Source: UBA1100 sp964533265 (GTDB lineage: Bacteria; Verrucomicrobiota; Verrucomicrobiia; Limisphaerales; UBA1100). Taken from it: a stretch of DNA of 9,676 nucleotides. Positions 1 through 6,069 of the stretch are shown piece after piece (position 1 is the first letter of the stretch; every line of letters begins with the position of its first letter). The notes beneath the pieces were generated by a model that worked only from the letters and a program-made list of their open reading frames with translations, did no database searches and had not been told where the DNA came from. Made by a program: the position numbers and the translations under genes. The DNA lies in the NCBI GenBank assembly GCA_964533265.1, contig CAZHJW010000086.1, forward strand, positions 1 to 9,676, in the 5' to 3' direction.

Positions 1-848
1 ATTGTGCGGGCGGCCTCACGCCTTGGGGCAGCTGGATCACTTGCGAGGAAACCACTGACCGAGCCAGCAAGACGTTGGCGCAGGATCATGGCTATAATTT
101 TGAAGTGCCCGTCACTGCCGAACCCACGCTGACCAAGGCAGTGCCGCTCAAGGCAATGGGCCGGTTCAAGCACGAGGCGGTGGCGGTCGACCCCAAAACA
201 GGGATCGTGTATCAGACGGAAGATCAGGGCGACGGCTTGATTTACCGGTTCATACCCAAAGTGAAAGGGCAGCTTGCAAAGGGCGGAAAACTGCAAGCGT
301 TGATGGTGCGGAGTGTGCCGTCACTGGACACGCGCAACTGGGAAGAGCGACGCGTGGGCGTGGGCACAAAGCTGCCAGTGCAATGGCTGGACATCGAAGG
401 TGTAGAGGCACCAAAGGATGATCTGCGCCAGCGCGGTTTCAAAAAAGGCGCGGCACGGTTCGCACGCGGTGAGGGCATGTGGTATTCGCGCGGCTCAATT
501 TATTTTGCCTGCACCAACGGCGGTGCAAAAAAGGAAGGTCAGGTTTGGAAGTTCAACAGCGACGGACTTGAGCTGTTCGCTGAGCCGAACGACGAGTCGC
601 TGTGCGACAACTGCGACAACCTCACTGTGGCTCCATGGGGTGACCTCATCCTGTGCGAGGACGGCGGTGCCGAACAGTTCCTCGTGGGCATCACGCCCGA
701 GGGGAAATTCTTCAAGCTCGCTCGAAACGCGAAGAGCAACAGCGAATTTGCCGGGGCCTGTTTTTCCCCCGACGGCACAACCCTATTCGTCAATATCCAG
801 CACGCCGGCCTCACCCTCGCCGTCACCGGCCCTTGGAGTCAGAAATAA
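1..848 (+). CDS. DUF839 / PhoX-family phosphatase-like protein, C-terminal part (5' truncated)
   Basis: The frame is open from the left window edge (codons from base 3), so the gene starts upstream; the TTG at 75 is internal. About 281 residues are visible. They carry the DUF839/PhoX hallmarks in order: TPWGSWITCEE near the left edge, GRFKHEAVAVDP and VYQTEDQGDG, then ARFARGEGMWY, DNLTVAPWGDLILCEDGG, and the family's usual ending EFAGACFSPDGTTLFVNIQ...TGPW. PhoX enzymes are secreted, metal-dependent phosphomonoesterases of six-bladed beta-propeller fold that release phosphate outside the cytoplasm. The acidic residues of the CEE and CEDG motifs probably help bind metal (inference). The missing N-terminus would show whether a Tat signal is present. 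Many DUF839 proteins have no tested activity, so the substrate is unproven. Its last 26 bp overlap the end of the convergent esterase gene. The segment is more GC-rich than the rest of the window. Confidence 0.9.
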   Translation, partial: CAGGLTPWGSWITCEETTDRASKTLAQDHGYNFEVPVTAEPTLTKAVPLKAMGRFKHEAVAVDPKTGIVYQTEDQGDGLIYRFIPKVKGQLAKGGKLQALMVRSVPSLDTRNWEERRVGVGTKLPVQWLDIEGVEAPKDDLRQRGFKKGAARFARGEGMWYSRGSIYFACTNGGAKKEGQVWKFNSDGLELFAEPNDESLCDNCDNLTVAPWGDLILCEDGGAEQFLVGITPEGKFFKLARNAKSNSEFAGACFSPDGTTLFVNIQHAGLTLAVTGPWSQK

Positions 849-1749
849 AGTGCTCTATGGTTGGCTTGCCCTTCAGCCAACCGAGCCTAATGACAAATTC
901 ATCTGTTCGCTTCATGGTAGCTATAAAATTTTTTGCATTGCCGCGACCAAAATTGAAAAATCCGTGTTTCTGGTCTGGGTAAGCTGCCAACTCGACCAGA
1001 TTGCCTGCTTTCTTCATTTTTTCTACAAATACCTTGGAAGTCCAAAACGGCACTGTGGAATCCGCTTCACCGTGCAGCACAAGTGTCGGCGGTTGCCCCT
1101 CGGCCACGTTGTGCCAAGGCGATAACTGTTCGGGCACCACCCCCATCCGAGCTCGCATTCCGGCCATGGCCTGCGCCCTAAGGTAATCCTTCCTTCCGGG
1201 CACTACTGCCAAGACGCAGGGTGGGTTGTATAAAATCAGTGCGTTAGGTATCGAACTGATTTTTGAATCCTCACCCTTTGCCTCAAACCCCTTGATTACA
1301 CCAGTACAAGCTGCCACATGCCCACCAGCTGAACCTCCAGCAGCAGCAATTTGGTTCGGGTTCACCTTAAGTTTTTTAGCATTACTTCGAATCCAGCGTA
1401 CTGCGCTCTTGCCATCCTCCACACAAGTCTTAGCTCGGGTCCCGTGCATATTGCGGATGCGATATTCCGCTGTCATTGCTACCATGCCACGACTGGCCAA
1501 ATACCGACACTGTTGTTCAAACTGAGTCGGCGTTCCATGATTCCAACCACCGCCAAAAAAGAATACTATTGCCGGTGAACTAGATTCCTTTTTGGCTGGA
1601 CGGAAGATATGTAGGTGCAATTTCACCTCGCCAATGGTCTTGTACACCACTTTCTTTGCGCCTTGGAATTTCTCAGGCCAAACTTGCTTACGCTGGGCGG
1701 TGGAAGTGAATGACAAGGCGAAAGCCATCAGAATCATTGTGCGATGCAT
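823..1749 (-). CDS. Secreted alpha/beta hydrolase (acetyl-xylan-esterase / BD-FAE-like)
   Basis: This is a 308-residue predicted secreted carboxylesterase. I chose the ATG at 1749 over the TTG at 1770 because it gives a compact signal peptide (MHRTMILMAFALSFTSTAQ) and follows a G-rich stretch. Residues 60-69 form the oxyanion strand IVFFFGGGW, in which Phe65 replaces the usual His of HGGG. The nucleophile elbow is GGSAG, with Ser140. Asp230 (HGEAD) and His262 (DQKHGFF) complete the expected catalytic triad. The family removes acetyl or feruloyl groups from plant or algal polysaccharides, or acts on small esters; the substrate here is unknown. The gene is divergent from the SDR gene at 1828 across 78 bp, so their promoters may interact. 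Its 3' end overlaps the phoX-like gene by 26 bp. Confidence 0.87.
   Translation of the reverse strand: MHRTMILMAFALSFTSTAQRKQVWPEKFQGAKKVVYKTIGEVKLHLHIFRPAKKESSSPAIVFFFGGGWNHGTPTQFEQQCRYLASRGMVAMTAEYRIRNMHGTRAKTCVEDGKSAVRWIRSNAKKLKVNPNQIAAAGGSAGGHVAACTGVIKGFEAKGEDSKISSIPNALILYNPPCVLAVVPGRKDYLRAQAMAGMRARMGVVPEQLSPWHNVAEGQPPTLVLHGEADSTVPFWTSKVFVEKMKKAGNLVELAAYPDQKHGFFNFGRGNAKNFIATMKRTDEFVIRLGWLKGKPTIEHFISDSKGR
859..882 (+). terminator. Perfect hairpin just after the phoX-like stop; possible terminator without T-tract
   Basis: GGTTGGCT (859-866) and AGCCAACC (875-882) form a perfect 8-bp stem with an 8-nt loop. The hairpin starts 10 nt after the TAA at 846-848. No run of T follows on the plus strand, so it is not a canonical intrinsic terminator. 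It lies inside the C-terminal coding region of the opposing esterase gene, so codon constraint or chance could also explain it. Confidence 0.35.
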
Positions 1750-1827
1750 ACCCCCCACTGTGCCACGCAAGCAGCGAATGGCAAATGAATTGGCCGCATC
1801 GCGGGATTATGAAACACTCGACCCCTC

Positions 1828-2598
1828 ATGTGCGAAAAGAAAACTGTTCTGGTCACCGGCTCAGCTGGCCGGGTCGGTCAAGCGGCGGTCATTGGCCTTT
1901 TGGAGCGAGGTCACACCGTTCGGGGATTTGACCGCGCGCCTTCCCCGGGTTTGCCCGATGCCACCGTAGCCGACCTGAGTAACTTGGATTCTCTCAGAAA
2001 ATCGATGAAAGGAATTGATTCCCTGGTTCATTTGGCTGCCACTCCAGATGATGTGAAGGATCCGGTTAATAATCTCTTTCCACCCAACATCACGGGGCTT
2101 TATCACACTTTGGAGATCGCGCGGAAAGCAGGAGTGAAGCAGCTCGTATTGCCCAGTAGCGGCCAGGTCAACTGGTTTGGTAATTTTGAGGGACCTTGGC
2201 CCTTGAATGAATCAGTGCCGATTTCACCGAAGGGTTGGTATACCGCCACCAAGATGTTTCTGGAAAGCATTGGCTACAGCTACTCGGTTACCCACAGTAT
2301 GAGCGTGATCATTACACGTTTAGGGTGGTGTCCGCGTGATGAAGTGCAGGTGCGCGAGATTGCCGCCGAGACCATCTATCAGGATGTCTACTTGAGCCCC
2401 AGCGATGCGGGCCGCTTCTTTGCCGGTTGTGTGGAAGCTGAGAATTCTGTTTCGTACGCCATTTTATACGCCACCAGTAAACCAGTTAATACTCAACGGT
2501 ACTGTCTGAGGAGCGCAAAGGAAATTGCGAATTTTGAGCCACAGGAGCAATGGCCTGATGGCACGGAAATTATCGCGGGCCGGCGATGGGAGGGCTAA
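1828..2598 (+). CDS. NAD-dependent epimerase/dehydratase, uronate-dehydrogenase-like SDR
   Basis: This is a 256-residue cytoplasmic extended-type short-chain dehydrogenase. The Rossmann motif TGSAGRVG (residues 10-17) sits at the N-terminus. Asp35 after the second beta strand favours NAD over NADP. LVHLAA (66-71) is the adenine-loop motif. Ser110/Ser111 with Tyr138 and Lys142 (YTATK) form the catalytic set. The layout (SSG...G..WPLNE....P..WYTATK...E, then RLGWCPR and YLSPSDAGRFF) resembles uronate dehydrogenases, which oxidise galacturonate or glucuronate to aldarolactones, although other sugar-nucleotide or sugar SDRs share it. The length fits the family. The ATG at 1828 is the earliest sensible start, and no strong Shine-Dalgarno precedes it. 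The stop overlaps the convergent pseudopilin gene by 4 bp. The divergent esterase and the nearby GntP permease are compatible with sugar-acid metabolism, but this is inference. Confidence 0.82.
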   Translation: MCEKKTVLVTGSAGRVGQAAVIGLLERGHTVRGFDRAPSPGLPDATVADLSNLDSLRKSMKGIDSLVHLAATPDDVKDPVNNLFPPNITGLYHTLEIARKAGVKQLVLPSSGQVNWFGNFEGPWPLNESVPISPKGWYTATKMFLESIGYSYSVTHSMSVIITRLGWCPRDEVQVREIAAETIYQDVYLSPSDAGRFFAGCVEAENSVSYAILYATSKPVNTQRYCLRSAKEIANFEPQEQWPDGTEIIAGRRWEG

Positions 2599-3332
2599 TG
2601 GCGATCCCAAAGATTCTTTGGGTGTCCTACTGAATAACCAAATCCAAGTTGCTGTATGTCCCGTGACTCCACGTGTCCGTCTACAAAACTCACATTCGAT
2701 CTTCCTCCGTGTCGCAGTATAACCCGCGTGGGCACCCAATGCCAAAATCGATCGGCGGGGGTACGAATTGTCCATGCTCCCAGCGGCCTTGAATTATCCT
2801 CCTGCCATTCAATCATGGGACGGTGCATCGTTCCGGGAGTAATAAAGGCCGCATCGGCAAAATATATGGCAAGGGCAGGATTCTGGATTTGCGACACATG
2901 AGGTGCTTGCACTTCGGATTCCACCATGAAATCTCCTGCCACACTCAGATTCATTCCATAACCCATCCCTCGTTCCAGATCACATTTCATGCAAGGACAA
3001 CGAAATACACGTTTATCCCCAACATAGGTTGCCAATAGATCAGGCCACATCATCATCTTGGGATTGGGAACAATGGCATTAAGCGAAGGCATCCGGTTTA
3101 TCGCATGAGGAGTCAGATGATCATCATGGTCTTGGGAAAAAAGAATTTGAGCCACCGAGATGTTTCGAAGATTGTTAAGGCAGTACACCTCACGTGCCTT
3201 ACCTACTGCTTTGGCCATTACCGGGGCCATCATGGAAAAGAGTACCCCCAGTAGGGCAATGATCACCAGTAGCTCAACTAGAGTAAACGCCCGCAAGCGA
3301 CTCCGGCCGGCTAGGTTCCGGTCCGAGATCAT
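2595..3332 (-). CDS. Prepilin-type N-terminal cleavage protein with H-X9-DG motif (pseudopilin-like)
   Basis: This 245-residue protein has a type IV prepilin start: a basic leader (residues 1-15, ending RLRA), then FTLVELLVIIALLGVLFSMM, with Glu20 at position +5 of the mature protein and a hydrophobic helix to about residue 37. A prepilin peptidase would cut between Ala15 and Phe16; Ala instead of Gly at -1 is common in PVC bacteria. The C-terminus has His208, nine residues, then Asp218-Gly219 (RHGGRSNVSFVDGHVE), the H-X9-DG motif of DUF1559-like pseudopilins that are heavily expanded in Planctomycetota and Verrucomicrobiota. A CxCxxC group (Cys112, 114, 117) stands where relatives usually have a single CP. 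The exact role is unknown: a minor pseudopilin of a type II secretion-like system or an envelope fibre is likely. No other pilus genes are in view. The start is the ATG at 3332, with no clear Shine-Dalgarno. Confidence 0.85.
   Translation of the reverse strand: MISDRNLAGRSRLRAFTLVELLVIIALLGVLFSMMAPVMAKAVGKAREVYCLNNLRNISVAQILFSQDHDDHLTPHAINRMPSLNAIVPNPKMMMWPDLLATYVGDKRVFRCPCMKCDLERGMGYGMNLSVAGDFMVESEVQAPHVSQIQNPALAIYFADAAFITPGTMHRPMIEWQEDNSRPLGAWTIRTPADRFWHWVPTRVILRHGGRSNVSFVDGHVESRDIQQLGFGYSVGHPKNLWDRH
2606..2622 (+). terminator. Perfect hairpin just after the SDR stop; possible terminator without T-tract
   Basis: CCCAAAG (2606-2612) and CTTTGGG (2616-2622) form a perfect 7-bp stem around a 3-nt ATT loop. 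It starts 7 nt after the TAA at 2596-2598. No T-run follows on either strand. The hairpin falls in the last codons of the opposing pseudopilin gene (PKNLW), so it is also coding sequence. Confidence 0.3.
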
Positions 3333-3397
3333 ATTAAGAAAGACGAGTTAACCTACTGCTGGTTACACAAATCTCGCCATTCCAGAAAACCACTGAT

Positions 3398-3403
3398 AAG
3401 GTG
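3398..3403 (+). promoter_or_regulatory. Shine-Dalgarno AAGGTG for the gene at 3409
   Basis: AAGGTG lies 5 nt before the ATG at 3409 and supports that start. The 76-bp divergent gap around it (3333-3408) also holds a short TAACC/GGTTA inverted repeat, but no convincing -35/-10 pair on either strand. Confidence 0.55.
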
Positions 3404-3408
3404 TTTCC

Positions 3409-4221
3409 ATGAACAAGGAACCGGGATCACCATCAGAGGATTCTCATGCACACAGTTCTGGGTTCAGTCAATGGCGTTGGCCGGTTGTCATTCTGACTAT
3501 CGCGACCATGGTACTGGTCGCTTATATCTACTCCATCAAAACAGCCAAAGGTGTTGCCGAGAACACAATCCGTAACACACAGGAGACCATCAGGAATATC
3601 GGGGAATCGGCAATCACCATCGCAGAAAATTTTCAGCAATCGAAGATAACTCACACCTTCGCCGAATTCCTGCCTGAAGCCAATGATGCTGGCGAAGGGC
3701 GACTCGAAGTCGCCACTTTGGAGAATACCAAGATATTTAAACGAACAAATAAACGGACCATCCTTTGGGACAAAATCAGCCTGGGCACCACGGTCACTGA
3801 GATTCGTGTGCCAGCCACCTTTCGTTATCATCTCAAACTCGCTGATCGCTGGAAACTGGAAGTGCGCGATCAACAATGTTTTGTGATTGCCCCGATGATG
3901 CTCCCCACGACCCCGGTCGCGATTCATACCGACAAAATCGAAAAACGTTCGGAGCGAGGCTGGGCCCGTTTCAACAAGGATGACCAAATGGATGCATTAA
4001 TGAAAACAATCACACCCCGCCTCACTTCCCAAGCCTCCTCAGACAGTCACGTGAACCTTGTCCGTGAACACGCGCGCAAGACAGTCGCCGAGTTTGTCCG
4101 GCAATGGTTGATGAAAGAGGCCCACTGGCGAGAGGACCGATTCCGGTCCATCACAGTTATTTTTGCGGACGAGGAGGAAGCTCAGGATTTCCCAGCAAAG
4201 CCAACGCTTCAGTTGAATTAA
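3409..4221 (+). CDS. Membrane-anchored protein of unknown function (DUF4230-like layout)
   Basis: I do not recognise this 270-residue protein with certainty. Residues 1-22 are polar, residues 24-41 form one transmembrane segment, and residues 43-80 look like an extended amphipathic helix rich in Thr, Ile, Asn and Glu. The remainder is soluble and has no signal-peptidase site, so it is probably anchored with its bulk outside the cytoplasm. The soluble part has beta-rich stretches (IRVPATFRYHLKL, WKLEVRDQQCFVIAPMMLP), then a helical end with conserved-looking segments (ERGWARF, EHARKTVAEFVRQWL, REDRFRSITVIFAD). A TM helix followed by such a mixed beta/alpha domain resembles DUF4230 proteins, but I hold this loosely. 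No catalytic motif is visible. The start is supported by a good Shine-Dalgarno. The last 65 bp overlap the convergent GntP gene, an unusually long shared tail. Confidence 0.8.
   Translation: MNKEPGSPSEDSHAHSSGFSQWRWPVVILTIATMVLVAYIYSIKTAKGVAENTIRNTQETIRNIGESAITIAENFQQSKITHTFAEFLPEANDAGEGRLEVATLENTKIFKRTNKRTILWDKISLGTTVTEIRVPATFRYHLKLADRWKLEVRDQQCFVIAPMMLPTTPVAIHTDKIEKRSERGWARFNKDDQMDALMKTITPRLTSQASSDSHVNLVREHARKTVAEFVRQWLMKEAHWREDRFRSITVIFADEEEAQDFPAKPTLQLN
4134..4149 (-). terminator. Perfect hairpin just after the GntP stop; possible terminator without T-tract
   Basis: GGACCG (4134-4139) and CGGTCC (4144-4149) form a perfect 6-bp stem with a 4-nt loop. On the minus strand it begins 7 nt past the GntP TAA (4159-4157). 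No T-tract follows. It is embedded in the coding sequence of the opposing unknown gene (around residues 242-247). Confidence 0.22.
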
Positions 4222-5866
4222 TGTATGCCTTCTCCACCGGTACTTCCTTCGGCTTCTCCGGTTTCAAAGGCAGAACGCTAGACATGACGATCACCTGAAT
4301 GATGCCCGCCACCCCAATAGCTGTCAGCATTACTGTCCACGTCTTCAGCGTTTCCTTCTCGGTAAACCCGCTCATGCGCTGAACCACCCAAAAGCCACTG
4401 TCATTCATCCACGAAAGCGGGAAAGCGCCAAACCCAATGGCGAGACAGAAGTAAATGGGATGACAACCCAGCGAACCATTCTCCGCCATTTTGGTCAGAA
4501 TAGGGGCCATGATGGTCGATCCTGTAATCATAGATACCGTAGCTGAGCCTTGCGCCGCCCGAATTACCGCTGTGAGCAACCACGCCATAAATAACATAAC
4601 GGCGGTGCTTCCTTCACTGACACCAATGTTTTCGATAGTCTCTCCAATTCCAGTTTCGCGAATCATCGTACCAAATGCCCCTCCCGCACCGGTGATCAGG
4701 ATAATCACCCCCGCAACTTCCAAGGGTGAGTTGATGGATTCGCCCAACTTATCGAGTGTCCAGCCGCGCTGCACAGCTAGCGTGTACATGGCGATCAACG
4801 CGGCAATAAACATCGCAACATTTTTATTTCCCACAAATTCCAGTACCCCCATCAGTCCGGCCGGCACATTAAAATTCAACCCTTCCAATTTCCCGAGGAA
4901 ATCAATGAACGTAACCATAGCGATCAACACAACAGGTAGCACGACGGGAAGCAACGAAAGGCTAAACCCTGGAAGTTCATCATCTTTCTTTTGAACGATC
5001 TCTTCCAGTTCCTTCAGGGATGATCCCCGGGTTTCCCGAATTGGAATATCCAACTTTTCATTAAACCGTTTGGCCAACCACATCACAATGGCAACTGGAA
5101 TAATCGCAGCGAACAAGCCCGCAATGATCGCTGCCCCCGCAGATTGCCCTAAGTTTTCCGCAATCATTAGCGGACCCGGCGTAGGTGGCACAATGGTGTG
5201 AGTGATTGCTCCCGCTCCTGCTATTGCACACACATAAAGGGTATAGTTTTTACCGGTACGCAACGCCAAAGCCCGGGCCAATGGAATGAGCAGGAAAAAG
5301 ACTGTGTCAAAGAAAACGGGGATCGAAAGAACAAACCCGCTGATTAGCATCGCCCAAGCCGCGCGATCCTCGCCCAGAGAACTCATCAATCTCCGAACGA
5401 TCTTATCCGCCGCACCGCTCTCCATCATGCACATGCCAATCACGGCTGCCATCGCGATCACAAAACCAATTCCACCCACCAATTTTCCGAAACCGGCCAT
5501 CGATAAGGATACCGCCTTCCCCCAATGATTGACACTGCCATCAGGCCTCAGATGTTCCCTAGTTAATCGTTCCTGATCTCCAACTGACATCGCCTTCTGT
5601 TCCACGGCGTCAAAATAACCATCCTTCTCTCCGTTTTCATCAGCCGTGTCGTATTTTTGTCGTAGTTCTTCAAGAATTTTGGTTTGATCCTTGTCGAAAT
5701 TGTCGGGCAATCTGGGAGTCAGGATACCCACAAACACAGCACCGAGCGTCAGGGCGAGGAACGGATGCAAACGGAATTTTACAATACTCGCGATAACAAA
5801 AGCCACCCCAGCGGCGAGAATCCAAAAAGGGGTATAATCAGGGGGAACAGCAGCTAGTAGGTTCAT
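4157..5866 (-). CDS. GntP-family gluconate / sugar-acid permease with extra hydrophilic insert
   Basis: This is a 569-residue inner-membrane secondary transporter of the Gnt family, whose members import gluconate and related sugar acids or hydroxy-acids with protons. The family signature is clear: IPVFFDTVFFLLIPLARALA (residues 182-201), THTIVPPTPGPL (222-233), and in the C-terminal half AGGAFGTMIRETGIG and IRAAQGSATVSMITGS. Many hydrophobic segments span the protein. Typical relatives have about 440-450 residues. The excess is mainly a hydrophilic insert of about 65 residues after the second TM segment (residues 52-116) plus a polar C-terminal tail (about 530-569). The insert contains an EF-hand-like loop, Asn78 to Glu89 (N-G-E-K-D-G-Y-F-D-A-V-E). 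The start is the ATG at 5866, with no strong Shine-Dalgarno. Substrate cannot be read from the sequence. The nearby uronate-dehydrogenase-like gene would fit a sugar acid. The 3' end overlaps the unknown gene by 65 bp. Confidence 0.92.
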   Translation of the reverse strand: MNLLAAVPPDYTPFWILAAGVAFVIASIVKFRLHPFLALTLGAVFVGILTPRLPDNFDKDQTKILEELRQKYDTADENGEKDGYFDAVEQKAMSVGDQERLTREHLRPDGSVNHWGKAVSLSMAGFGKLVGGIGFVIAMAAVIGMCMMESGAADKIVRRLMSSLGEDRAAWAMLISGFVLSIPVFFDTVFFLLIPLARALALRTGKNYTLYVCAIAGAGAITHTIVPPTPGPLMIAENLGQSAGAAIIAGLFAAIIPVAIVMWLAKRFNEKLDIPIRETRGSSLKELEEIVQKKDDELPGFSLSLLPVVLPVVLIAMVTFIDFLGKLEGLNFNVPAGLMGVLEFVGNKNVAMFIAALIAMYTLAVQRGWTLDKLGESINSPLEVAGVIILITGAGGAFGTMIRETGIGETIENIGVSEGSTAVMLFMAWLLTAVIRAAQGSATVSMITGSTIMAPILTKMAENGSLGCHPIYFCLAIGFGAFPLSWMNDSGFWVVQRMSGFTEKETLKTWTVMLTAIGVAGIIQVIVMSSVLPLKPEKPKEVPVEKAYINSTEALALLGNPELPPRPQK

Positions 5867-6069
5867 GGCAAGTTGTCCGTTCAGACGCTTGAAGGAAAAA
5901 GCAAGCGATTCAACCTGTCGAATCTATTCGGGTCAAAGTTTTGCCCACATTCAGGTAAACCAAGTGTTCTGAAATCATGTGAATAAAACTGACAACCAGA
6001 ATCATCGTCTTGCCGTTGCGCAGAACCCTTTTTTTTGCCAAAATGGGCTCTGAGCATTTTCTCATCAGG
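5867..6069. other. Divergent intergenic region between the GntP and htrA genes
   Basis: This is the longest gap in the window and must hold the promoters of both the permease and the htrA-ABC operon. I cannot identify a convincing sigma-70 or sigma-E-type pair. A run of eight T (6029-6036) lies in the htrA leader. In-frame codons TTG 6010 and ATG 6043 lie here, but neither has a Shine-Dalgarno or gives as good a signal peptide as ATG 6070. Confidence 0.5.

Noticed and set aside
969..1000. 7-bp inverted repeat TCTGGTC ... GACCAGA with an 18-nt spacer.
   Set aside because: It lies well inside the esterase coding sequence, away from any gene end, with no flanking T-run. Chance is the simplest explanation.
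418..1125. Long plus-strand open frame of 235 codons overlapping the phoX-like and esterase genes.
   Set aside because: Its translation is low-complexity, rich in Ser, Arg and Ala, and matches no family. It crosses two well-supported genes in another frame.
1750..1827. Divergent promoter region between the esterase and SDR genes.
   Set aside because: A promoter must exist here, but I found no hexamer pair or operator palindrome good enough to list.
4491..4994. Plus-strand frame of 167 codons antisense to the GntP gene.
   Set aside because: It mirrors hydrophobic permease codons (Ile/Thr/Pro-rich). The minus strand encodes an unmistakable GntP protein.
5941..5990. Possible promoter elements (TTGCCC at 5941, AATAAA at 5982) before htrA.
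   Set aside because: Spacing and hexamer matches are poor, so no -35/-10 pair could be supported.
6010..6069. Upstream in-frame start codons for htrA (TTG 6010, ATG 6043).
   Set aside because: They would put 9-20 extra residues before the signal peptide and lack a Shine-Dalgarno. ATG 6070 gives a normal signal sequence.
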